A DNA stretch of 64,000 bases from Lentisphaerae bacterium ADurb.Bin242. Its GTDB lineage: Bacteria; Verrucomicrobiota; Lentisphaeria; Victivallales; UBA1829. The notes beneath the pieces are model-generated. The model saw nothing but the letters and a program-made list of their open reading frames with translations. It ran no database searches and was not told the DNA's origin. Shown here in pieces: positions 1 to 8,004 of the stretch (its first letter is position 1; each line of letters opens with the position of its first letter). The stretch covers positions 124,001-188,000 of the forward strand of contig MWCA01000001.1 in the NCBI GenBank assembly GCA_002069785.1, given 5' to 3'. A program made the translations under genes and the position numbers.

Positions 1-221
1 ACGCTTTGGTCCGCCGCCAGGAGCCATTGGACCCTGTTGGCTGTTCCTTCGTTGATGTAGGCCGACCGCTGAAGCTCCACGTGGGCGCGCACATCGAAGG
101 TGGCGATGCGCGAGAGGGTGAGAACGACCCCTGTAAGCATCCCCGCAATGAAGATCAGGCAAAGGGCGGCCATCAGAGCCGATCCCTTTTCGCCGTTGGG
201 TCTGTGGACAGGTGGTTTCAT
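1..221 (-). CDS. gspK: Type II secretion minor pseudopilin GspK, N-terminal part (cut by window edge)
   Basis: The first 73 codons are present and the rest lies beyond the left edge. A basic N-terminus with the run GEKGSALMAALCLI is followed by a hydrophobic helix, the usual look of GspK, whose leader is not the F-T-L-I-E type and which caps the pseudopilus with GspI and GspJ. Its ATG (221-219) overlaps the TGA of the upstream gspJ gene as ATGA, so the two are translationally coupled. Last visible gene of the T2SS operon. The assignment rests on position and the N-terminal signature; the catalogue-size periplasmic domain cannot be seen. Confidence 0.75.
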   Translation of the reverse strand, partial: MKPPVHRPNGEKGSALMAALCLIFIAGMLTGVVLTLSRIATFDVRAHVELQRSAYINEGTANRVQWLLAADQS

Positions 222-1159
222 GGGGATGAAGACCTTCCGCTTGAAGTCCGGGCAGCGCCGCCGGAGCCACCGCCGCCGGTGCGGGTTGCACCTCCGCCGG
301 AATTCCCGCCTCCCGAGCTGCGGTTTATGCCGCCGCCCGTTCCGCTGCCGGAACCACCGCCACCCGTGCGGCTTGTGCCACCGCCGGAGCCACCGCCACC
401 GGTGCGATTTCCGCCGCCTCCAGACCCTCCGCCCGTGCGGTTTCCACCGCCTCCGGTTGCACGTCGGATATTACTGGAGGAATCGGAAGAAGAAGTGACG
501 GGCAGGCCCCTGCCGGAACCGAAGCGGGAATGCATGGATACGCCCGCGGTCCGCCGGAGCCAGACTTCCTTTCTTCCATCCTTCCACTCGACGGTCATCT
601 GAATTGCAAGCGGGACCAGGAGGATGTCCGAAGAATTTTCCGGGACAGCGGCTGAATCGTAATCCTCCCATTCATCGTTCCAGACGACTTCGGTGTCTTC
701 GAGGGAGGCATACAGAAATGAAATGGATTGAATCTGATCGGCGATCACTTCACGGACGATCTCGTATTTGCCCTCCTCATCCCACGGGAGCCGGGGATAG
801 GGATGATATTCCGCGATCAGTTTTTCCTCCTCCAGTTTGAGGCGGATGAAAAGGAACGGGCTTTTGTCCCCCTTGTAAACACGGCGGAGCGAGGTAAAGA
901 AAATGGAGTCGTATTTTCCTTCGAAGACGATTTTTTCCTCATTGTCCTCGTTCTTCCAGGTGAAGGGGATGATATTGCGGACGCAGGAGTCCATGATCCG
1001 GTCGATCGACTGATAGACCTTGAGGCGGCTGCTGATCCGCTCGGAGCGCTTCCATGCGTTGTAGAAAGTCATGGACGCCGTGGCGATGATCAAGGCGACA
1101 AAGATCATCACCGCCATGGCCGCGACCAGCTCCACGAGTGTGAAAAACCGTCTATTCAT
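218..1159 (-). CDS. gspJ: Type II secretion minor pseudopilin GspJ with a long Gly-rich tail
   Basis: A 313-residue protein with a prepilin leader (MNRRFFTLVELVAAM) and an N-terminal transmembrane helix, then a GspJ-like globular part to about residue 215. The last ~95 residues are almost only G, S, R, T and N in units such as GGGGNRTGGGSGG, absent from ordinary GspJ. The start at 1159 was chosen over an in-frame ATG 24 bases upstream because it puts the leader in the normal place and overlaps the gspI stop by 8 bases. The residue before the cleavage-site Phe is Phe, not Gly. Role: minor pseudopilin at the tip of the periplasmic pseudopilus. The tail may be a surface or cell-wall linker, or simple repeat expansion. 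Confidence 0.85.
   Translation of the reverse strand: MNRRFFTLVELVAAMAVMIFVALIIATASMTFYNAWKRSERISSRLKVYQSIDRIMDSCVRNIIPFTWKNEDNEEKIVFEGKYDSIFFTSLRRVYKGDKSPFLFIRLKLEEEKLIAEYHPYPRLPWDEEGKYEIVREVIADQIQSISFLYASLEDTEVVWNDEWEDYDSAAVPENSSDILLVPLAIQMTVEWKDGRKEVWLRRTAGVSMHSRFGSGRGLPVTSSSDSSSNIRRATGGGGNRTGGGSGGGGNRTGGGGSGGGTSRTGGGGSGSGTGGGINRSSGGGNSGGGATRTGGGGSGGAARTSSGRSSSP
240..465. repeat. GC-rich degenerate minisatellite inside gspJ
   Basis: The stretch repeats units of 9-18 bases built from ccgccgccggt, ccaccgcc and gtgcggtt blocks. It encodes the Gly/Ser/Arg/Thr tail of the GspJ-like protein. Unit length varies in multiples of three, so the frame is kept throughout. Such a tract is prone to slippage, so strains probably differ in its length. 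Confidence 0.75.
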
Positions 1160-1571
1160 TTGTCGAGCCCGCGGTCGTCTCATACGAAATCCTGTCGATG
1201 GTAAGTTTGTCCACGGTCTGCTCGTCGCTCAAACGACGGAGTTCCAGCACCATGGCTTTGAGGGGAAGCTGTCCGACCAGATTGCTGTACTCCTCGGGCA
1301 GATTGTCGATTTCCTCGTAGGAGCAGTCGACACGGAAATCGCTGTAAGGGAAGATGTTTTCCGGGACCCGGGGAGGATCTTCCTGCGGCATCAGCATATA
1401 ATACTCCGCCGCCTGCGACAGCATGTGCATCCGCATCCAGGCGTCGTGACTCTTGACGATCCTGGATTGTGCGGCGATCAGGAGCTGGAGGAATCCGGTG
1501 ATGCTGATCGTCAGGATCGCGAGTGCCACGACCACTTCCACAAGGGTGAATCTGGACAGTTTCCGCTTCAT
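1152..1571 (-). CDS. gspI: Type II secretion minor pseudopilin GspI
   Basis: 139 residues, the usual GspI length. The leader and helix run from SRFTLVEVVVALAILTIS, followed by a short globular domain. GspI nucleates the pseudopilus tip with GspJ and GspK. Arg, not Gly, precedes the cleavage-site Phe. The start overlaps the gspH stop as ATGA at 1568-1571, and its stop overlaps the gspJ start by 8 bases, so translation is coupled on both sides. Confidence 0.85.
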   Translation of the reverse strand: MKRKLSRFTLVEVVVALAILTISITGFLQLLIAAQSRIVKSHDAWMRMHMLSQAAEYYMLMPQEDPPRVPENIFPYSDFRVDCSYEEIDNLPEEYSNLVGQLPLKAMVLELRRLSDEQTVDKLTIDRISYETTAGSTNE

Positions 1572-2164
1572 TTTTCGGATTCGTCCCCATCGGTTTTCGT
1601 GACCCTTCCCGTCAGCGTGGAAATCTCGAAGGTCCGCAGGAGATCCCCGTAGCGGAATTCCAGTTTCCGTTTTCCGGAGGCGCTGCCGTCGGGAAAGAAG
1701 CGGAAGAGCTCCACCGTGCCGTCGTCGGCTATTTCTTCTCCCAGTTGATCGAGGTTTTCGCCGAAGGAGAAGTTTTCAGGCAGCGTCCATTCGATTTCGG
1801 CGGGTTTTGAACCGTCGTCCGTGAAAACCTCTTCGCCTTCCTTCGGCTGGAACTCCTCCGGGATCTTCATCCGGAAGACCCGGGTTTCAGGCGAGATCAC
1901 CACCAGCCGGTCCTCTCCCGATTCGAGCGCCTGGAAGCGGACCCTTGCACAGAACTCCTCGAATTCGAGACCCGCCTTTTCGATTTTTCTCGCGGGGGAC
2001 TCGCCCCGGAAGACCGCTACGGCCATCGAGGCGGCGAGGACCATGACCGTCATAACCACGATCAATTCCAGCAGAGTGAACCTTTTCCCCGCGGGAAGCG
2101 GGAAAGGGACCGGTGCGGATGCCGTTCCGCATTCCGGATTCGGATGGAAGGAAAACTGGTTCAT
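1568..2164 (-). CDS. gspH: Type II secretion pseudopilin GspH
   Basis: 198 residues. An unusually long 28-residue leader (NQFSFHPNPECG...) precedes KRFTLLELIVVMTVMVLA and the transmembrane helix. The remainder fits the GspH/FimT beta domain by size and position between gspG and gspI. A shorter leader could be read only from a non-ATG codon. Arg precedes the cleavage-site Phe. Role: minor pseudopilin joining the tip complex to the GspG shaft. It is separated from gspG by 120 bases that hold a strong stem-loop. Confidence 0.8.
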   Translation of the reverse strand: MNQFSFHPNPECGTASAPVPFPLPAGKRFTLLELIVVMTVMVLAASMAVAVFRGESPARKIEKAGLEFEEFCARVRFQALESGEDRLVVISPETRVFRMKIPEEFQPKEGEEVFTDDGSKPAEIEWTLPENFSFGENLDQLGEEIADDGTVELFRFFPDGSASGKRKLEFRYGDLLRTFEISTLTGRVTKTDGDESEK

Positions 2165-2216
2165 GATCTGCCTGCGACTTGAAAATGCTGTCTGTCGTTT
2201 CCGCGAAATGAAACGC

Positions 2217-2254
2217 CGCCGGAGGACGGGAAATGCGTTCGCCGCCCTCCGGCG
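2217..2254 (-). other. Intercistronic stem-loop between gspG and gspH
   Basis: The 120-base gap between gspG and gspH contains a 9-bp perfect stem (CGCCGGAGG at 2217-2225 with CCTCCGGCG at 2246-2254) and a 20-base loop. No T-run follows on the minus strand, so it is not a typical terminator. A likely role, by inference, is protection or processing of the gspG message so that the major pseudopilin is made in excess over the minor ones. Confidence 0.55.
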
Positions 2255-2284
2255 ACACGATTCCGCTTTTTTATCCGCACGGGG

Positions 2285-2719
2285 TTATTCACCCCAGCTG
2301 GTGATATCGGCGTTCTCGCCGGTGCCGCCGGCCTGGCCGTCCGCCCCGTAGCTCACGAGATCGTAGTCTCCGTGCTCGCCGGGAATGGTGTAGACGTACT
2401 CATTGCCCCAGGGGTCCTTGGGCACGGCGGGGGGCTGGAGATAGGGGCCGTCCCATTTGGCGTTCTGATCGAAGTTTTCAACCAGAGCGCGAAGCCCGTG
2501 GGAAGAGTCCGGATAGGAACCGACGTCCAGTTTGTATCCGGTGAGCGCTTCCTGCAGAAGCTTGAGCTGGGTTTTGGCCGCTCCGACATTGGCCTTCTTG
2601 ACATAGTTGAGGTAAACCGGCGTCGCCACCGAAGCGAGGGTGACCAGGATGATGATCACCACGACGACTTCGATCAGCGTGAAACCGGCTGCGCGCATTT
2701 TTCTTTTTTGCTTTCTCAT
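2285..2719 (-). CDS. gspG: Type II secretion major pseudopilin GspG
   Basis: 144 residues, typical of GspG. The leader MRKQKRKMRAAG is followed by FTLIEVVVVIIILVTLASV. This is the only prepilin-like protein in the window that keeps the canonical Gly before the cleavage-site Phe. The C-terminal half carries the GspG signature: DPWGNEY near residue 110 and a late Asp-rich calcium loop (DYDLVSYGADGQAGG). It polymerises into the pseudopilus that pushes substrates through the secretin. The true ATG at 2719 overlaps the gspF stop as ATGA; a longer open frame upstream is out-of-frame gspF sequence. Confidence 0.95.
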   Translation of the reverse strand: MRKQKRKMRAAGFTLIEVVVVIIILVTLASVATPVYLNYVKKANVGAAKTQLKLLQEALTGYKLDVGSYPDSSHGLRALVENFDQNAKWDGPYLQPPAVPKDPWGNEYVYTIPGEHGDYDLVSYGADGQAGGTGENADITSWGE

Positions 2720-3933
2720 ATTTTGGGTCCTCCTTGATTGATTGCGTTCAAATCCATCATCGCCACGAAAATCGAAACCACTACAATTAACACCATGATT
2801 GCCAGAAATACAATCACCGCCGGCTCGAAAAGGCTTAAAAGACGCTTGATTTTCAGCCGGGTGTCGTTTTCCAGATGGGAGGCGATCCGGGAGAGCATCT
2901 CGCCGACGGTGCCCGACTCCTCGCCCACCCGCAGCATCGGCACCATGCTGGCCGGGATGTAACGGTTGTCCGCCAGCGCCGCCGAAAGTTTGGCGCCGCC
3001 CTTGAGCTTCCGGGCGATGTCGGTGAAAGCGGCGGCGATCACCGGATTGCCGATGATCTTTCCGGAAATCCGGACCGTGCGGATGATCTCCACATGGTTG
3101 CCGATCAGGATCGAAAGCGTGCGGATGTATTTGCACATTTCCAGGTCGACGATGATTCTTCCGGCCAGGGGAAGTTTCAGCAGGAAAGTCCAGACGTGTC
3201 TGCGAAGCTGTTCCCTGCCCAGATTCCGTTCCAGAAGAATCCATGTGCCGGCCAGCGCAAGGGGAACCAGCCACCAGGCCCAGGAGGCGATGGCGCTCAC
3301 CGTCAGAAGGAACTCCATGGAAGGCGGCATGGCCCGGCCCATGTCCACGAAGATTCTTGCGAAACGCGGAACGAATACGGTGAACAGCAGGATCGTGACC
3401 AGCAGCGTGATCGAAAGGATCACCAGCGGATAGATCGAACTGGAAATGATGAAATCCCGGAATTCCTTGCTCTGGTCCATGAATTTGTAGAGCTGGTTGA
3501 CCACCTCCGGCAGACATCCCGTTTCCTCGCCGCTCTCGATGAGATTGGCGTAATAACTCGGGAAAACCGGGCCGTGGGAACGAACCAGTTCCGAGAATTT
3601 TTTTCCTTCGTGGAGCCCCTGGCGGAGAGAATTGACAAACTCCTTCTGCTCTTTTTCGAAGGTTCCTTCGGCGATGATCGCCAGCGCGCGTTCCAGGGGG
3701 ATGTAGGATTCCAGCAGAGGCGCCAGCTGACGGGTGAACGCATAGGCGTCGATTTTGGAACGATGAAGGGAAAACCCCTTCCGCTTTCCGACGGATGTCT
3801 CGCCGAAAAAACGAATGGGCGTCACATGGCGGCTGCGGAGCTTGTCCAGAGCTTCCCTTTCGTTGTCCGCCTCGATGAGAATCTCCTGCGGAGTCTCGCC
3901 TTTGGGGACGGCAAGGTATTTATACAACGCCAT
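2716..3933 (-). CDS. gspF: Type II secretion inner-membrane platform protein GspF
   Basis: 405 residues with the two T2SSF domains of the family. After MALYKYLAVPKG the first domain holds FTRQLAPLLESYIPLERAL and the second MCKYIRTLSILIGNHVEII. Transmembrane segments lie near residues 165-190, 215-235 and 370-395. GspF links the cytoplasmic ATPase GspE to pseudopilus assembly. The start at 3933 was chosen because the preceding 63 codons of the open frame look like non-coding shadow and do not fit the family. Fifty-five bases separate it from the upstream gspE stop. Confidence 0.93.
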   Translation of the reverse strand: MALYKYLAVPKGETPQEILIEADNEREALDKLRSRHVTPIRFFGETSVGKRKGFSLHRSKIDAYAFTRQLAPLLESYIPLERALAIIAEGTFEKEQKEFVNSLRQGLHEGKKFSELVRSHGPVFPSYYANLIESGEETGCLPEVVNQLYKFMDQSKEFRDFIISSSIYPLVILSITLLVTILLFTVFVPRFARIFVDMGRAMPPSMEFLLTVSAIASWAWWLVPLALAGTWILLERNLGREQLRRHVWTFLLKLPLAGRIIVDLEMCKYIRTLSILIGNHVEIIRTVRISGKIIGNPVIAAAFTDIARKLKGGAKLSAALADNRYIPASMVPMLRVGEESGTVGEMLSRIASHLENDTRLKIKRLLSLFEPAVIVFLAIMVLIVVVSIFVAMMDLNAINQGGPKI

Positions 3934-3988
3934 TTTCCATATCCTCGGATGTTTTTCCGGTCCGTCCCGGAGTTTTATTCCCGTCCTT

Positions 3989-5587
3989 CTAGAGTTCCGC
4001 CGTGGAGCGCCGGACTTCTTCCGCCGTGGTGATACCGGCCGCCACCTTGGCGGCGGCGTCCTGCTGAAGCGTGACCATGCCGTGCCGCACGGCGATGACC
4101 TCGAGTTCGGAGCTGGAGGCATTCTTATTGACAGCGGAGCGAAGCTCGTCGTTCATGAAAAGCAGTTCGAAAATGCCGGTCCGTCCTTTGAAACCGCTTC
4201 CGTTGCACCGGCGGCACCTGGAGCCGTCGGCGGGCGGGACTCCGCGGCAGATGTTGCAGATTTTCCGGACGAGGCGCTGGGAAAGGACGCCGTAGAGAGC
4301 GGAGGAGACCAGGAAATTTTCCACCCCCATATCCAGCAGACGCGTCACCGCGCCGACCGCGTCGTTGGTGTGGAGCGTGCTCAGCACGAGGTGTCCGGTA
4401 AGCGCGGCGTTGATGGCGATGTCGGCGGTTTCACGGTCGCGGATTTCGCCCACCAGAATGATGTCGGGGTCCTGGCGGACGATGCTTCGGAGTCCGGTCG
4501 CGAAGGTGACGCCGATTTTGGGGTTGACTTGCATCTGGCAAAGCCCCTCGGTCTTGTATTCCACCGGGTCCTCGATGGTGATGATCTTTTTGCGGTTGTC
4601 GTTGAGCTGGCTGATGACGCTGTAAAGGGTGGTCGTTTTTCCGCTTCCGGTGGGACCGACCACAAGGATGATTCCGTGCGGGATCTGGATCAGGCGTTCG
4701 AACTGCTTGAGGTGTCCGGGCGACATTCCCAGCGTTTTCAGGTCGAAAGTGATGGTCTCCTGGTTCAGGAGCCGCAGCACGATGCTCTCCCCGGTCAGGA
4801 TGGGGATCGTGCTGATGCGCATATCGAGTTCCAGGCGGCCGAGATGGACGTTGGTACGGCCGTCCTGCGGGAGACGGCTTTCCGCGATGTTCAGTCCGCC
4901 GATCAGCTTGATGCGGGAGGCGATGGCGGGGAACTGGTTCAGCGGACAGGAGATGATTTCGGAGAGGACGCCGTCGATCCGGCAGCGGACGGAGACGCGG
5001 TCTTCGCCCGGTTCGATGTGAATATCGCTGGCGCCCAGTTCGATGGCCTGCGTGAAAATATCATTGACCAGACGGACGATGCGGGCTTCTCCGGCCATGG
5101 TGCGCAGCGTGTTTTCATCTTCCGTGTCCTGAAGGCCCCTGTCCTCCTCGTTTTCGGTGTTCTGAACTTTGCTGAGGAGGCGTTCCAGAAAGGTGCGGCG
5201 GACAAACCGGAATTCCATGCCGAGATTCCAGGTCTTGCGGACCAAGAACGAAAGCTGGTCCAGGCCGTAAGGGTCGGCTGCCAGGAACGTGATCTTGTCG
5301 CTGTCCCACTCGAAGGGGAGGCAGAGATTCGCATTGAAGAACTCGTTCTGCGCGCCGGGATAGGGTTCCGGCGTCTGGAGCTCGTCCTCGTCCAGCGGTT
5401 CGATGGAAAAGGCTTTGCAGTAAAGCTGGGTCAGTTCCGCCTCGGAAAAAACGCCGTTCTGAACGAGCAGACGATCGTTTTCACGGGTCTGCGCGGGGGT
5501 TTTTCCCGGAACGTAATCGGGCGCTTTTTCCCGGATCAGCGCCAGCAGCTTCTGCCGGGAATCCTTATTTTGCCATGATGGTTCCAT
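3989..5587 (-). CDS. gspE: Type II secretion ATPase GspE
   Basis: 532 residues. An N-terminal GspE_N-like region is followed by the ATPase core: Walker A GPTGSGKTTTLYS near residue 305, Asp box HIEPGEDRVSVRCRIDG, Walker B IILVGEIRDRE and the His box STLHTNDAVGAVTRL. A four-Cys metal-binding loop (CNIC...CRRC) near residue 460 is typical of GspE. It powers pseudopilus extension from the cytoplasm. The start MEPSWQNK at 5587 overlaps the end of gspD by 23 bases; longer open-frame starts run deeper into gspD and were rejected. Confidence 0.95.
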   Translation of the reverse strand: MEPSWQNKDSRQKLLALIREKAPDYVPGKTPAQTRENDRLLVQNGVFSEAELTQLYCKAFSIEPLDEDELQTPEPYPGAQNEFFNANLCLPFEWDSDKITFLAADPYGLDQLSFLVRKTWNLGMEFRFVRRTFLERLLSKVQNTENEEDRGLQDTEDENTLRTMAGEARIVRLVNDIFTQAIELGASDIHIEPGEDRVSVRCRIDGVLSEIISCPLNQFPAIASRIKLIGGLNIAESRLPQDGRTNVHLGRLELDMRISTIPILTGESIVLRLLNQETITFDLKTLGMSPGHLKQFERLIQIPHGIILVVGPTGSGKTTTLYSVISQLNDNRKKIITIEDPVEYKTEGLCQMQVNPKIGVTFATGLRSIVRQDPDIILVGEIRDRETADIAINAALTGHLVLSTLHTNDAVGAVTRLLDMGVENFLVSSALYGVLSQRLVRKICNICRGVPPADGSRCRRCNGSGFKGRTGIFELLFMNDELRSAVNKNASSSELEVIAVRHGMVTLQQDAAAKVAAGITTAEEVRRSTAEL

Positions 5588-7967
5588 CTGTCCAGAAGTC
5601 CTTGTCGCCGAGGATGTTCGGTTGAGATTTCCTGGCCTGGTCGCCCAGGCTTTCATCGAATTTGTTCAGAGACTTGAGGGCCTCGTTGTAGCGGCGGATC
5701 ATTTCTTCGAGTTTGCTGCGTTCGGTGACGATATAGCCGGTGATCATCACCAGGATCTCGCTTCGCTCCATGGAGGCCACGGTGGAGCCGGTCAGGCGGT
5801 TGAGGATGGGAATCTTGTTGATGATCGGGATGGAGGAGAGGTCGTCCTTGACCTTTTCCTGAATCAGTCCGCCGATGATCATCGAGCGGCCGTTGGCGAT
5901 GGTCATGGCGGTGTCGACCACGCGCTGATTGATGTAGGGGTTGGCGATGTCCGGGTTCGGGTTTGTGGTGACATCGGAAAGTTCCTGCCTGACTTTCAGA
6001 GAGATCAGGTCGGTGCTGGTCACCTGCGGCGTGAGGGTCAGGATGATGCCGGTGTCCTCATATTGATAGGTCTGGTTGAGGTCGCCGGAAGAGGAGGTGT
6101 TGGTGATGGCGCTGGTGATGACGGGCACTTTGGTGCCGACCGTGATGTTCGCCTCCGTATGGCTGGTCACCAGCAGCTGCGGACTGGAAATGACCTTGAT
6201 GGCGTTGTTTCCGGCCAGCGCTTTGATGTAGCCGAAGCGGGTTGCGGGATTGTTGGGATCTTCCGTGAGCAGGCTGAATCCGGACCCGTCCACGGTGCCG
6301 CTGCCGGTGGTCTCCGGCTTCGTGATGTTGGAATAATTGGTTCCGAGCAATGTATTCGAGGTGTTTCCGTTGGAGCTGAGCGCGGAGAACTCCAGCCCGA
6401 ACTGGGTGGTTTCCGTCAGGGTAACTTCCACCACCAGCACCTGGAGGAGGACCTGTGCCGGAACGATGTCCAGACGGTCGAGCAGCGCCTTGATGGAGGC
6501 ATAGGTGCGCGGGGTGGTCCGGACGGCAAGGCGGTTCAGGACGCCGTCGGCAAAAACGCGGACGGGATTGCTGAATACGCTGGAGGTGCGGTCCGTGGCA
6601 GTGGTGTCGGAGGTGGTCGTGGCGACTTGCTGGCCGGCATTTGTGGCGGCGGTACGTGTGGCGGCAGTCCGTGTGGTCGCGGTCGAGCTGATGACGTCGG
6701 TACGGCTGTTACCGGTGTTGGTGTCGATGGTGAGGCTGGACCCCTGCACGTCATAAATGATGGCGAGAGCTCTGAGCAGGTCGGTCGCCTTGCTGTGGCG
6801 GACCTTGTAGACGAAGACCCGTTCCTGATCCAGCGAGTCGGAACTGTCCAGCAGCTCCACCCATTGTTCGATTTCCTTGATGGCTTCCTCCGTGGCGGCC
6901 GCCACAATGACGATCTGGAGGCGGTCCACTCCGGTCAACTGGATGGAACCGGGCTGTTCCGTGCGTTCGGTTTTCTGATAGACATTGAAACCGAGGACCG
7001 GCAGGATGGTCACGAGTTCCTCCGTGAGCTTTCTCGGGAGAATGTTCCGGCAGAAAATCACTTTGCGTTTCCAGGTGCCTTTGCCGCTCATGTCGATGTA
7101 TTCGAGGACCTGTTTGACCTTCGGCATGTTGGCGCGGTCGTCCGCGATCATGAGCGCGTTGGGACGGGTCAGTTCCACACAGGTGGCGCCAAGTCCCAGG
7201 AACGGCCGGATTTGAGCCACGGCGTCTTTCGCGGTGGTGTTTTTCAGCGGGAAATAGAGCAGTTCGCCGGAGCCGTCCTTGGAGAAGCGCGAATCCGTTA
7301 CGCGCGAAATCTTCGAGAGGGCCATGATCCGGAGCAGGGTGCCGTCGACCACTACGCCCGCTCCGGCGAGATTCAGCATGCGGTCGAAAGTGTTCCACAG
7401 TTCCTTGCGGGTCATTTTCTGATCGATGTTCAGCGTGATGACTCCCCTCAGATCGCTGTCGGCCAGGAAGTTGAAGCCGAGGGCGTCGGCGAAGGAAGGC
7501 AGAACGTCCAGCAGGGGGGCGCTGTTGAAGACCAGGTTCACCTGGATTTCCTCGTCGCCGTTCAGGATGGTGAAGTCGTCATAGAAATGAAGAGGGGCCT
7601 TGGGGATGTCCAGCTTCGGCTGAATGGCGCTGCCGGGAATCTTATCAATTCGGCTCTGGAGCTTTTTTTCGTCCGTATTCGATTCGAACATGATCTGCTC
7701 CTGAGAAAGAGTTTCCGAGGTGGAATCCGGCTTTCTCGGTATTCGCTGCTCTTCTCTGCGCAGAAATGCGAACCGTTCATTTTCCAGTTCCTCGGGAGTT
7801 TTTTCTTTTTCTTCCTGTTTTTTCTTTTCCGGATCCTTGTCATCCTCCCCGTGCCAGAGACCATCCCAGGAAGAACAGGAACCCAGGAACATTGTACCGG
7901 GCACAAGAACCGCGCTCCAGAAGAACTTGCGGAGCAGTCGCATCAACCGTAGCGTTTTCAGATTCAT
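5565..7967 (-). CDS. gspD: Type II secretion outer-membrane secretin GspD
   Basis: About 800 residues. The N-terminus has a basic and hydrophobic stretch ending in FLGSC, which fits a lipoprotein signal. N-domain repeats follow (LDVLPSFADALGFNF; VYKVRHSKATDLLRAL). The secretin beta barrel shows VISSPQLLVTSHTEANI, the KVPV segment and MIIGGLIQEK. A Thr/Ala-rich loop near residue 450 (TATTRTAATRTAATNAG) interrupts an N domain. It forms the gated outer-membrane channel. The ATG at 7967 is given; a TTG four codons upstream is possible and sits closer to an AGGA. It overlaps gspE by 23 bases. Confidence 0.95.
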   Translation of the reverse strand: MNLKTLRLMRLLRKFFWSAVLVPGTMFLGSCSSWDGLWHGEDDKDPEKKKQEEKEKTPEELENERFAFLRREEQRIPRKPDSTSETLSQEQIMFESNTDEKKLQSRIDKIPGSAIQPKLDIPKAPLHFYDDFTILNGDEEIQVNLVFNSAPLLDVLPSFADALGFNFLADSDLRGVITLNIDQKMTRKELWNTFDRMLNLAGAGVVVDGTLLRIMALSKISRVTDSRFSKDGSGELLYFPLKNTTAKDAVAQIRPFLGLGATCVELTRPNALMIADDRANMPKVKQVLEYIDMSGKGTWKRKVIFCRNILPRKLTEELVTILPVLGFNVYQKTERTEQPGSIQLTGVDRLQIVIVAAATEEAIKEIEQWVELLDSSDSLDQERVFVYKVRHSKATDLLRALAIIYDVQGSSLTIDTNTGNSRTDVISSTATTRTAATRTAATNAGQQVATTTSDTTATDRTSSVFSNPVRVFADGVLNRLAVRTTPRTYASIKALLDRLDIVPAQVLLQVLVVEVTLTETTQFGLEFSALSSNGNTSNTLLGTNYSNITKPETTGSGTVDGSGFSLLTEDPNNPATRFGYIKALAGNNAIKVISSPQLLVTSHTEANITVGTKVPVITSAITNTSSSGDLNQTYQYEDTGIILTLTPQVTSTDLISLKVRQELSDVTTNPNPDIANPYINQRVVDTAMTIANGRSMIIGGLIQEKVKDDLSSIPIINKIPILNRLTGSTVASMERSEILVMITGYIVTERSKLEEMIRRYNEALKSLNKFDESLGDQARKSQPNILGDKDFWTDGTIMAK

Positions 7968-8004
7968 TTTCTTTTTCAACCTATCCTGCTATTGTTCTGT
8001 TTGT

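Noticed and set aside
240-465. Possible CRISPR-like array
   Set aside because: Units are 9-18 bases, vary in length, lack spacers and are in frame inside gspJ.
5622-7952. 776-codon open frame on the plus strand antisense to gspD
   Set aside because: It is a shadow of GC-rich codon use; the minus-strand product is an unmistakable secretin.
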